In this document: piece after piece, positions 18,815 through 26,402 of the stretch
Layout: every line of letters begins with the position of its first letter
Numbering within the stretch: position 1 is the stretch's first letter
Assembly (NCBI RefSeq): GCF_014200455.1
Contig: NZ_JACHBW010000008.1
Location: 124,001-188,000 of the forward strand
Direction: 5' to 3'
From: Paraburkholderia bannensis
GTDB taxonomy: Bacteria; Pseudomonadota; Gammaproteobacteria; Burkholderiales; Burkholderiaceae
Length of the DNA stretch: 64,000 nt
Translations under genes and position numbers: made by a program
The notes under the pieces: generated by a model
Told to the model about the DNA's origin: nothing
Databases searched by the model: none
Seen by the model: only the letters and a program-made list of their open reading frames with translations

Positions 18815-19810
18815 TTATACGGGTTGCGCAAGATGGAAAAGGCAGTCGCCGCGTTGCACGGCCGCCATCGCGCGCTGGCATACGACCTCGCCTTCGGCTT
18901 TGAACGTTACGGTCACGGGTTCGCGCAGCGGCGTATCGGGGAAGTGAATGCGCGCCGCGGGCTCGCCCGCACTCACACGTTGGCCAGGCTGCACGAGCGG
19001 TTCATACACGCCGCGCTCATACGCATAGACATAGTGCGATGCGCCCGCAACGCGGTAAAAGCGTGTCTCTGCGGGCGGCGCAGCGGGCACCAGCGGCCCC
19101 TCCAGCACGCCGATCCTGCCCAGCAGATGCAGCACGCCTTCTCGCGCCTCGCGCAGCAAGTGCGCTTGCACGATGCCCGCGCCGCCCAGTTCCGTGACGA
19201 TCGACAATGCGCCCTGGCGGCGCGCCGCGCTGGCCGAATGCAGCGGGTTCTCCGAATGCAAAAACGCACGCGGCATGCCAAAAGCCGTTAGCACGCTGCG
19301 CAAACGGGTATTTTCTTCGGCATCGCGCGGCTCGATCGCCAGCATATTCGCGCCGTGATAAATCAGCGAACTGCCGCCCGAGTGGAAATCGAGTAGATAT
19401 TGCGAACGGGCCAGCAGCGTGTGCTCGATATAATCTGCAATAACAGCGGTTGGCTCGCCCTGTGGATCGCCGGGAAAACTACGGTTCAGATTGCCGCCGT
19501 CGAGCGGCGATGTGCGCAGCCCCGCATCGGCGGCCGGAAAATTCGCCATCGGCAGGAAAATCAACTGGCCCTGCACCCACTGCGGTTCGATTTCGCGCAG
19601 CAATTGCGAAACGAGAATCTGCCCTTCGTATTCGTCGCCGTGATTACCGCCCATCAATAGCACGGTGGGACCGGCTCCATTACGGATCGACGCGACTGGA
19701 ATCGGAATCCAGCCGTAAGCCGAACGATGCACCGAATGCGGCAGACGCAGATAACCGGTATGGCGGCCGTTGGCGTCGAAATCGATTTCACTGCGGATGG
19801 GGTTGCCCAT
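18815..19810 (-). CDS. succinylglutamate desuccinylase/aspartoacylase family zinc deacylase
   Basis: This 331-aa protein has M14-like zinc ligands: GGNHGDEYEG (His57, Glu60) and DFHSGG (His143). Glu207 in TELGG is the likely catalytic base. The C-terminal beta domain is present. It resembles DoeB-type enzymes that remove acetyl groups from amino compounds. It is divergent from the GntR gene at 20036, with a 225-base gap that can hold both promoters. It is probably the deacylation step matching the two GNAT genes of the locus. Confidence 0.88.
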   Translation of the reverse strand: MGNPIRSEIDFDANGRHTGYLRLPHSVHRSAYGWIPIPVASIRNGAGPTVLLMGGNHGDEYEGQILVSQLLREIEPQWVQGQLIFLPMANFPAADAGLRTSPLDGGNLNRSFPGDPQGEPTAVIADYIEHTLLARSQYLLDFHSGGSSLIYHGANMLAIEPRDAEENTRLRSVLTAFGMPRAFLHSENPLHSASAARRQGALSIVTELGGAGIVQAHLLREAREGVLHLLGRIGVLEGPLVPAAPPAETRFYRVAGASHYVYAYERGVYEPLVQPGQRVSAGEPAARIHFPDTPLREPVTVTFKAEGEVVCQRAMAAVQRGDCLFHLAQPV

Positions 19811-20015
19811 GCTGCTCCTTCTTCAGGGAAGAGTCGATAGCGTTATCAGTTGCGCTAGCTAAATCGGCCCATTCTCGACGATGCGCGCCGCCGCGCCTAC
19901 CAAGCATTGCACGAATCAATATGAAAGCTGCGCATTCGCTATGCGCGAGATGGAACGTCGATAGCAGAAATCCTTCTTTGACGTTCCCACACCGGCTCAC
20001 TAGACTGGGATCCAT

Positions 20016-20029
20016 CTTGTTATAACAAG
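20016..20029. promoter_or_regulatory. 14-bp perfect palindrome, candidate GntR operator
   Basis: CTTGTTATAACAAG is a perfect palindrome that ends 6 bases before the ATG of the GntR gene. Its position over the likely transcription or translation start and its 7+7 symmetry suit autoregulation by a dimeric GntR protein. There is no experimental support. Confidence 0.55.
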
Positions 20030-20035
20030 TGACCC

Positions 20036-20803
20036 ATGCCACCGAACAAACTCGTCGCCCTGCCGCCGCAGCCCCTTTACGCCAAGATCAAAGACACGCT
20101 GCGCGCGCGCATTCTCGACGGTACTTATGCCCCGCACAGCCAGATGCCCTCGGAACATGAGCTGTGCGCGCTATTTGGAGTGAGCCGCATCACCGTGCGC
20201 CAGGCGCTGGGCGACCTGCAGAAAGAAGGACTCGTGTTTCGCCTGCATGGCAAGGGTACCTTCGTCTCCAAGCCCAAGGCGTTCCAGAATGTCACCTCGC
20301 TGCAAGGCTTCGCCGAGGCGATGTCGTCGATGGGTTACGAGATCGTCAACCAGTTGCGCTCGTTTCGCGTCGTCAAGGCCAGCCGCCACGTCGCGCAAAA
20401 ACTGCGGCTGGCCGAGGGCGACAACGTGGTCGAGATTCATCGCGTCCGTCTGCTCAATCGCGAGCCGGTCTCGCTCGAACTCACCTGGCTGCCCGAAGCG
20501 CTGGGCAAACGTCTGGCCAGTGCCGATCTGGCGACGCGCGACATCTTTCTGATTCTGGAGAACGACTGCGGCGTGGCGCTCGGTCATGCCGATGTGTCGA
20601 TTGACGCCATGCTTGCGGACGACGATATCGTCAAAGCGCTTCGCGTCCAGGAAGGCAGCCCGGTGTTGCGCATCGAGCGCACCACGCACGATGCCGGCGG
20701 CGCACCCATCGACTACGAGTATCTCTACTTTCGCGGCGACGCGTTCCAGTACCGCCTGCGCGTGGACCGCGAAAAGAACGCCTCGCACACCGGCAGTCCA
20801 TAA
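20036..20803 (+). CDS. GntR family transcriptional regulator (HutC/UTRA type)
   Basis: This 255-aa protein has an N-terminal winged helix (PLYAKIKDTLRARILDGTY, MPSEHELCALFGVSRITVRQALGDL, GLVFRLHGKGTFV). From about residue 90 a UTRA ligand-binding domain follows (LQGFAEAMSSMGYEIVNQL, EPVSLELTWLPEA). It starts an operon with an AprA-like flavoprotein 10 bases downstream. A palindrome directly before the ATG is the likely operator. The inducer is probably a pathway metabolite. Confidence 0.92.
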   Translation: MPPNKLVALPPQPLYAKIKDTLRARILDGTYAPHSQMPSEHELCALFGVSRITVRQALGDLQKEGLVFRLHGKGTFVSKPKAFQNVTSLQGFAEAMSSMGYEIVNQLRSFRVVKASRHVAQKLRLAEGDNVVEIHRVRLLNREPVSLELTWLPEALGKRLASADLATRDIFLILENDCGVALGHADVSIDAMLADDDIVKALRVQEGSPVLRIERTTHDAGGAPIDYEYLYFRGDAFQYRLRVDREKNASHTGSP

Positions 20804-20813
20804 GGATGATGCA

Positions 20814-22568
20814 ATGAATACGCAAACGATTCCCACCGAAATTATGGAGTACGACATAGTTGTCGTGGGCGGCGGCACCGCCGGGCCAATGGCGGCCATC
20901 AAGGCGAGGGAGCGCAACCCGGCCCTGCGGGTGCTGGTGCTGGAGAAAGCGCATGTCAAACGCAGTGGCGCGATTTCGATGGGCATGGACGGCCTGAACA
21001 ACGCCGTCATCCCGGGCCATGCCACGCCTGAGCAATACACGCGCGAAATCACCATTGCCAATGACGGCATCGTCGATCAGGACGCCGTCTATGCCTATGC
21101 GCAGCACAGCTTCACCACCATCGAGCAGCTCGACCGCTGGGGCGTGAAGTTCGAAAAAGATGGCAATGGCGATTACGCCGTGAAAAAGGTCCATCACATG
21201 GGGGCTTACGTGCTGCCCATGCCCGAGGGCCACGACATCAAGAAGGTGCTGTACCGCCAGCTCAAACGCGCGCGCGTGGACATCACCAACCGCGTCGTCA
21301 CCACGCGTCTGCTCAAGGACGCGCAAGGCGCCGTGTCTGGCGTGATCGGCTTCGACTGCCGCACGGCGCACAACGTGGTGGTGCGCGCCAAGGCCGTGAT
21401 CCTTTGCTGTGGCGCTGCGGGGCGGCTGGGTCTGCCCTCCTCGGGCTATCTGATGGGCACCTACGAGAACCCTACCAACGCGGGCGATGGCTATGCGATG
21501 GCCTATCACGCGGGCGCGGCGCTCACCAACCTTGAATGCTTCCAGATCAATCCGCTGATCAAGGACTACAACGGCCCGGCCTGCGCCTACGTCACGGGCC
21601 CGCTTGGCGGATTTACGGCCAACGGCAAAGGCGAACGCTTCATCGAATGCGACTACTGGAGCGGCCAGATGATGTGGGAGTTCTATCAGGAACTGCAAAG
21701 CGGCAATGGCCCGGTGTTTCTCAAGCTCAACCATCTCGCCGAGGAAACCATCCAGACCATCGAGCAGATCCTGCATACCAACGAACGCCCCAGCCGTGGA
21801 CGCTTCCATGCCGGACGCGGCACCGACTATCGTTCGCAGATGGTGGAAATGCATATCTCCGAGATAGGCTTTTGCAGCGGGCACAGCGCATCGGGCGTGT
21901 ATGTCGATGCGCGCGCCCGCACGACCGTGCCGGGGCTCTATGCGGCGGGCGATATGGCCGCCGTACCGCATAACTACATGCTAGGCGCGTTCACCTATGG
22001 CTGGTTCGCGGGCCACGACGCCGCCGATTACGTGGCGGGCCGCGAACACGCGCCGCTCGACCAGTCGCAAGTGGACGCGGAACGCGCGCGCATTTACGCG
22101 CCGCTCGCCCGTGCAGATGGGCTCGCCCCATCGCAAGTCGAATACAAGCTGCGCCGCATGGTGAACGATTATCTGCAGCCGCCTAAAGTCACGCGCAAGA
22201 TGGAAATCGGCCTGCAACGCTTCGACGCCATCGCCGAAGACATCGAGGCGATCAAGGCGAATAACCCGCATGAACTGATGCGCGCCGCTGAAGTGCGGGC
22301 GATTCGCGATTGCGCCGAAATGGCCGCGCGCGCCTCGCTGTTTCGCACGGAAAGCCGTTGGGGTTTGTATCACCATCGCGTCGATTTTCCACAGCGCGAC
22401 GACGCCAACTGGTTCTGCCACACCGATCTGCGCAAAGACGAGAGCGGCAAGATGATGTGCGAGAAGCGCGCTGTCAAACCCTATATCGTGCCGATCGGCG
22501 CGGCCGAGCAGGACGCCTATGGGCGCATGCGCATCCGCTCCGCGCAGGAACTCGCCGAAGCACACTGA
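20814..22568 (+). CDS. FAD-dependent oxidoreductase, fumarate reductase/AprA-like flavoprotein
   Basis: The protein is 584 aa. The FAD-binding Rossmann motif is YDIVVVGGGTAGPMAA near the N-terminus, and the second FAD contact is GLYAAGDMAAVPHNYMLGAF. The chain resembles the alpha subunit of adenylylsulfate reductase and fumarate-reductase flavoproteins. The start at 20814 has AAGGAT upstream and follows the GntR stop by 10 bases. It is directly followed by a small 2x[4Fe-4S] ferredoxin, the same arrangement as AprA-AprB. No ATP sulfurylase or other dissimilatory gene is present, so a true APS reductase role is doubtful. A related flavin-dependent oxidation or reduction of a sulfur or organic substrate is more likely. 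Confidence 0.85.
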   Translation: MNTQTIPTEIMEYDIVVVGGGTAGPMAAIKARERNPALRVLVLEKAHVKRSGAISMGMDGLNNAVIPGHATPEQYTREITIANDGIVDQDAVYAYAQHSFTTIEQLDRWGVKFEKDGNGDYAVKKVHHMGAYVLPMPEGHDIKKVLYRQLKRARVDITNRVVTTRLLKDAQGAVSGVIGFDCRTAHNVVVRAKAVILCCGAAGRLGLPSSGYLMGTYENPTNAGDGYAMAYHAGAALTNLECFQINPLIKDYNGPACAYVTGPLGGFTANGKGERFIECDYWSGQMMWEFYQELQSGNGPVFLKLNHLAEETIQTIEQILHTNERPSRGRFHAGRGTDYRSQMVEMHISEIGFCSGHSASGVYVDARARTTVPGLYAAGDMAAVPHNYMLGAFTYGWFAGHDAADYVAGREHAPLDQSQVDAERARIYAPLARADGLAPSQVEYKLRRMVNDYLQPPKVTRKMEIGLQRFDAIAEDIEAIKANNPHELMRAAEVRAIRDCAEMAARASLFRTESRWGLYHHRVDFPQRDDANWFCHTDLRKDESGKMMCEKRAVKPYIVPIGAAEQDAYGRMRIRSAQELAEAH

Positions 22569-22591
22569 AACACGCACGGAGAAAATACATC

Positions 22592-22837
22592 ATGTCCTTC
22601 ACGCCCCACGATATTTTCCAGCGCAGCAGCGCGCCCGTCACCATCGACGAAGAGCGCTGCATCGCCGATAAAGGCTGCACCGTCTGCGTCGATGTGTGCC
22701 CGCTCGATCTGCTTGCTATCGACACCTCCAAAGGCAAGGCCTTTATGCAATTCGACGAATGCTGGTATTGCATGCCCTGCGAGCGCGATTGCCCGACTGG
22801 CGCAGTCAAGGTCGAGATTCCGTATTTGCTGCGCTGA
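22592..22837 (+). CDS. 2x[4Fe-4S] ferredoxin (AprB-like, short)
   Basis: The protein is 81 aa. The first cluster motif is CIADKGCTVCVDVCP and the second is CWYCMPCERDCP, eight Cys in the classic ferredoxin arrangement. It is about half the length of AprB because the C-terminal extension is absent. The gene lies 23 bases after the flavoprotein gene. It is the probable electron partner of that enzyme. Confidence 0.9.
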   Translation: MSFTPHDIFQRSSAPVTIDEERCIADKGCTVCVDVCPLDLLAIDTSKGKAFMQFDECWYCMPCERDCPTGAVKVEIPYLLR

Positions 22838-22901
22838 TTGGCCATGTGCCTGAAGCCTATCCATACGGCACAATAATTCGTATTCCCAATCGATTGCCGA
22901 C

Positions 22902-23861
22902 ATGACCGATATTTCTGAACCCAGTGTGCTTGCGCGCCTGACCGATGCCGACGCCGCCGTGCGACGCATCGCCGTGCTCGATCTAGCCGATCTCGAAGAC
23001 GAATCGCTCGTCCCCACGCTGGTGGCTACGCTCACGAGCGACCCCGCGCCCGAAGTGCGCCGCGAAGCGGCAAGCGTACTGGCCGCGTGGGAGCAGGAAG
23101 ACGTGGTGGAAGCGCTATGCGTCGCGCTGCTCGATGCCGATGCGCATGTGCGTGATGCCGCCCAGCAGGCGCTCTCCGAACTCAAGGACCCGGCATCGGC
23201 GGCCGTTCTGCGGCGCTGGGCCGCGCGGCCCGAACCGTTCGCGCGCAGCGCTGCGCTGCGTGGATTGCGCGAATTGCGCGACGCCGCCGCCTTCGAGCCC
23301 GCGCGGGCCGCGCTCGACGACGCTCACGCCGAAGTGCGGATCGAGGCCGTGGCCGTGCTCGGCTGGCTCAAGGACGCCCGCGCCCTCGCCCCGCTTGCCG
23401 TGCTGCTGGCCTCGGACCCGCAAGTCGCGGTGCGGCGCGCGGCGGCGGGCGCGCTAGGCTTCGCCACCGCCGATGACGAACAGGCCGCTGCGGCGCTGCT
23501 TCACGCCCTGCGCGACGCCGACTGGCAGGTGCGCGAGGAAGCCGCCACAACGCTTGGCAAGCTGCGCAGCCGGGCAGCGCGCGATGCGCTAGTCGCGGCT
23601 CTGGACGACGATTATTGGCAGGTGCGCCTGCGCGCGGCGCGCGCGCTCGGGCGTCTGGCCGATCCGCAAGCGGCTCATGCTGTTGGCGCCCTGCTCACGC
23701 ATTCGATCAGCAATCTGCGCAAGGAAGCGGCGCTGGCACTGGGCGAACTCGGGTCGGTGGCGAGCATCGCGCCTTTACAGGCCGCGCTGGAAGATCGCGA
23801 TCCTGAAGTGCGCAAAGCCGTGCGCATCGCCTTGCAGCAACTCGAAGGCGGCGCAACGTGA
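22902..23861 (+). CDS. HEAT-repeat protein
   Basis: This 319-aa protein is built almost entirely of about ten HEAT-type helical pairs with recurring units such as DADAAVRRIAVLDL, DPAPEVRREAASVL, DPQVAVRRAAAGAL and DRDPEVRKAVRIAL. It has no signal peptide, so it is cytoplasmic. It resembles phycocyanobilin-lyase-like HEAT scaffolds, but no enzyme residues are evident. It lies between the ferredoxin and a DUF971 gene, which points to a scaffold or maturation role for the flavoprotein-ferredoxin complex. Confidence 0.88.
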   Translation: MTDISEPSVLARLTDADAAVRRIAVLDLADLEDESLVPTLVATLTSDPAPEVRREAASVLAAWEQEDVVEALCVALLDADAHVRDAAQQALSELKDPASAAVLRRWAARPEPFARSAALRGLRELRDAAAFEPARAALDDAHAEVRIEAVAVLGWLKDARALAPLAVLLASDPQVAVRRAAAGALGFATADDEQAAAALLHALRDADWQVREEAATTLGKLRSRAARDALVAALDDDYWQVRLRAARALGRLADPQAAHAVGALLTHSISNLRKEAALALGELGSVASIAPLQAALEDRDPEVRKAVRIALQQLEGGAT

Positions 23862-24211
23862 ATGTTCCAATGGTTCCTGTGGAATTGCGCGCAGAAAAAA
23901 CGGCGCTAGTTCTGGTGTGGCCCGACGGCGCCAGGCAGCGCCTGCCGCTGGCTGCGTTGCGAGCCGCTTGCCCCTGCGGCCACTGTCGCGCCGCGCGCCT
24001 GCGTGGCGTAGACCCTGCGGGATCGATCCCTTTCGAACTGGGCGTAACCGGCATCGCGCCGATGGGCTATGGCGTGCAATTCGTTTTCAGCGACGGCCAC
24101 GATCGCGGCATTTATCCGTGGACCTGGCTCGCAAATTTCGCAGCGCAAGACCACGGCGAACCGCCGACGCTCACAGCGCCTCCTGGCATAACGACATCAT
24201 CCGCTGCCTGA
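23858..24211 (+). CDS. DUF971 (gamma-butyrobetaine hydroxylase-like N-terminal) protein; C-terminus rewritten by the prophage
   Basis: This 117-aa protein has the DUF971 features VVWPDG-type start (LVLVWPDGARQRLPLAALRAACPCGHC), a Cys cluster CPCGHC and GYGVQFVFSDGHDRGIYPW. It starts at GTG 23858, overlapping the HEAT gene by 4 bases; an ATG at 23870 is an alternative. The left prophage attachment site lies inside its last codons. As integrated it ends in TTSSAA. Joining the host flanks across the 16-bp core would instead give PPGITTSSSAPSSMPR and a TGA. Only the tail is changed, so function is probably kept. Confidence 0.85.
   Translation: MNVPMVPVELRAEKTALVLVWPDGARQRLPLAALRAACPCGHCRAARLRGVDPAGSIPFELGVTGIAPMGYGVQFVFSDGHDRGIYPWTWLANFAAQDHGEPPTLTAPPGITTSSAA
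24187..24207. repeat. attL: attL, direct repeat of the prophage
   Basis: The core CATAACGACATCATCC (24187-24202) recurs exactly at 58326-58341. After one mismatch, CTGC also matches. The site is in the 3' end of the DUF971 gene and, on the other strand, in what was the 3' end of the host gene now at 58286-58657. Confidence 0.9.
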
Positions 24212-24274
24212 AAACCTTTGTCACGCCTACGCCTGTTCAATAGGCGTTCAAAATGCGTTCAAAACAAAAAGCAT

Positions 24275-25351
24275 TCAGGTGATTTTTACTTTGATCGGCT
24301 CAAGACCGCGCGTATTCGCGTAGAGCGCAGCGATTTGATCTGTACTATGCCCAAGCAGTGCTTTCGTATCCACGCCGCCCTGCTCCATATAGAGGCGTTT
24401 TGAAAGACTTCGGATCTCGTGAAACGTCGGCGCATTCTCGCCGGTGATTTCGGCCAGGTCGCGTGCCTCTGAAAAGTAGTGCGATATCCGTTGATATCTA
24501 ACGTGCGAACCTGGGTATACGCGCACGTGACGACGGCGGTGATGAATGAGGAACTCGCTCTTAACCCCGCTAGACATGCATCGATCGATGACGTCTTGGA
24601 GCGACATTCCGATTGCATTCATGCGCAGCGCTAATGGGATCGCGATGTTCGCTTCTGTCTTGGATCGATGCACGATTACTACGTCACCGACAGTCCAGTC
24701 CACCCGCCACCGGCCAACCGTGGAGCGGTCCTGGCCGGATACTAGCGCCAGCAGCATTGCATCCTGAAGCCAATCGGCGATTTTCGGGGCCTTCTCGAAG
24801 ATCGCATTGAATTGCTCGAGCGTCAGACGCTTCCGCTGGACCTTGACCTTGAACGTCTCCGTGATCTCAGCAACATTGCGGTCCATCCAGCCCAGCGCGA
24901 CGCCCTTCGTGCAAATGCCTATGAGGCGACTGCGAACGGCCTGAGCGAAGCGCAGCTTTCCGCGCGCCTTGATCGACTCAAGGAGATCTGATGCATCCTG
25001 CACAGTCAGCTCACGACAAAGTTTCCCCCCGAAAGCATTGCGAATTTCCTTGTCGTAATAACGGCGCGATGAAAGCGTCGTTGCTTTGCCCGCCGTTGGC
25101 ATTTTGTCGAGGAGGTCGTTGACGGTTCTCCCGCTATCAGAAAGACGCTCTGCGAGGCTGCGCGTGGCCTTTGCGTTGTCCACGATCACATTCGCCTCGG
25201 TAGCTTCATAGATGGCTTGCGCGAGCGGTATGCGGCCAAGAATATGCGTTTGACCATCCCTCGGGTCGCGCCACGTGTAATAGCCAGAACGCGGCTCGTG
25301 GAGGTTATCGGGCCAATGGGCCCGCTTCTTCATTCTCGGTCGTGCTGCCAT
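24275..25351 (-). CDS. int: tyrosine-type phage integrase
   Basis: The protein is 358 aa. An N-terminal arm-type DNA-binding part (SGYYTWRDPRDGQTH) and a core-binding domain (residues about 65-165) come before the catalytic domain. Its active-site set is complete: Arg209 (SGQDRST), Lys231, His311 and Arg314 (HEIRS), His335 (LLGHS) and the nucleophile Tyr344 (LYANTRG). It reads towards attL, with its stop 68 bases from the repeat. It is e14- or lambda-like, and no feature suggests inactivation. Confidence 0.95.
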   Translation of the reverse strand: MAARPRMKKRAHWPDNLHEPRSGYYTWRDPRDGQTHILGRIPLAQAIYEATEANVIVDNAKATRSLAERLSDSGRTVNDLLDKMPTAGKATTLSSRRYYDKEIRNAFGGKLCRELTVQDASDLLESIKARGKLRFAQAVRSRLIGICTKGVALGWMDRNVAEITETFKVKVQRKRLTLEQFNAIFEKAPKIADWLQDAMLLALVSGQDRSTVGRWRVDWTVGDVVIVHRSKTEANIAIPLALRMNAIGMSLQDVIDRCMSSGVKSEFLIHHRRRHVRVYPGSHVRYQRISHYFSEARDLAEITGENAPTFHEIRSLSKRLYMEQGGVDTKALLGHSTDQIAALYANTRGLEPIKVKIT

Positions 25352-25548
25352 TATCGGGGGATGCGGTTAGCCAGGCGCGGTCGCGAAGCGCCATCATTGA
25401 AAATTGCGTCTTTCTCGACGTAGTAGGCGCGCCCTACCTTCGTCGGCGCTGGATAGATCTTGCCCTGCTTGATCCAGAGTCGTGCCGTGCGAATCGCGGG
25501 CGCAGGGTTGAATTGGCTGGCGAGCCAGTCATCCAGTCTAACTTTCAT
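25351..25548 (-). CDS. xis: excisionase-like protein
   Basis: This 65-aa basic protein reads KVRLDDWLASQF, TARLWIKQGKIYPAPTKVG and AYYVEKDAIF. That is the winged-helix pattern of the Xis and excisionase-like families, with a tryptophan-bearing recognition helix. Its stop overlaps the integrase start by one base, so int and xis are translated together. It should bend attachment-site DNA and direct excision. Confidence 0.8.
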   Translation of the reverse strand: MKVRLDDWLASQFNPAPAIRTARLWIKQGKIYPAPTKVGRAYYVEKDAIFNDGASRPRLANRIPR

Positions 25549-26363
25549 CGTTCCTCCGGAAAACCGTCATGCGTGCGGCCGTCGAGCAAACGCCCGGCGT
25601 TCTTCTTGCCGACTCGGTCCATAAGCATCCGCCCGTCGAGGCGTACGTTACCCGCCATCAGGCGCTCATGCTGATCGAACGGCGGCGAGTAGCCCTTCGA
25701 CATCAACTCGAACTCCCCGGACGGCAGCACGCCGGCGGTGTCCTGATAGCCCGCGTGCTCGCCCCAATCCTCGTCGGTCCACTCGCCCCACTGTTTGTAT
25801 AGAAAGGGCACGCCTGCCGCCGCGCATTGGTCGCGAAGCATGCGCGGCCAAGTCGGATGCATCGGCCGAGCGCCGGGCCCGCTCTCGCCGCCTGCGATTA
25901 CCCAGTCGACGCGATCTCCGGTCTTCGGCCTGAAGACAAAATGCTGCGCCGTCGAGCCGGTTCGTCCGCGGAGCACGTCGAGCTCGCGTTCGTCGGAGAT
26001 CTGCAGGCGGTCCAACTGCACTGGACCGAGCAGAGGCTCCATGCTCAGGAAACGGACGCGCGCCGGCACCTGCAGAAGCTTCGGGATATCGCGCTCGGCT
26101 TCGGCCTGGTTCACGACCGTCGCACCGAGCCAGACGTTGTCGCGTCCCATCAGCCAGTCGTGTGAGCGCGCACGCGAAAGTTCGCGGAATGCGTTGCCGA
26201 TACGCTTCGTCAGTAGCAGCCAGATGAGATTGGGCGTCAGCTCGATCAGGTCGAATAGATCGCGGCGCCACGCCGGATCGACATCGGTATCGAATACATC
26301 GGCGAGCGACGCGCAAAATACGCGCGGCCGCGTGCGCCGGAGCTCGAGCGACGCACATTGCAC
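25545..26363 (-). pseudogene. DUF5131 (phage Gp37/Gp68-like) protein, 5'-truncated
   Basis: Homology is clear from RPRVFCASLADVFD onwards, then LLLTKRIGNAF, DNVWLGATVVNQAEAERDIPKLL, RFLSMEPLLGPV, WVIAGGESGPGARPMHP and VPFLYKQWGEW. Full-length family members begin with an IEWTDHTWNPW-type segment and a CxxxxxxCxxCYAE cluster, some 80 residues that are missing here. Upstream the frame stays open to 26552 but is unrelated and runs under the oppositely oriented gene at 26403. Only a GTG near 26363 could start the remaining part. This points to a deletion end near 26,340-26,400. Confidence 0.75.
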
Positions 26364-26402
26364 GATCGGGCACGCTGGTAGCCCATTGACGCTAGCGGCG
26401 TC

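Noticed and set aside
24187-24260. tRNA or tmRNA gene as the integration target
   Set aside because: No cloverleaf or CCA-type end; the site is inside protein-coding 3' ends.
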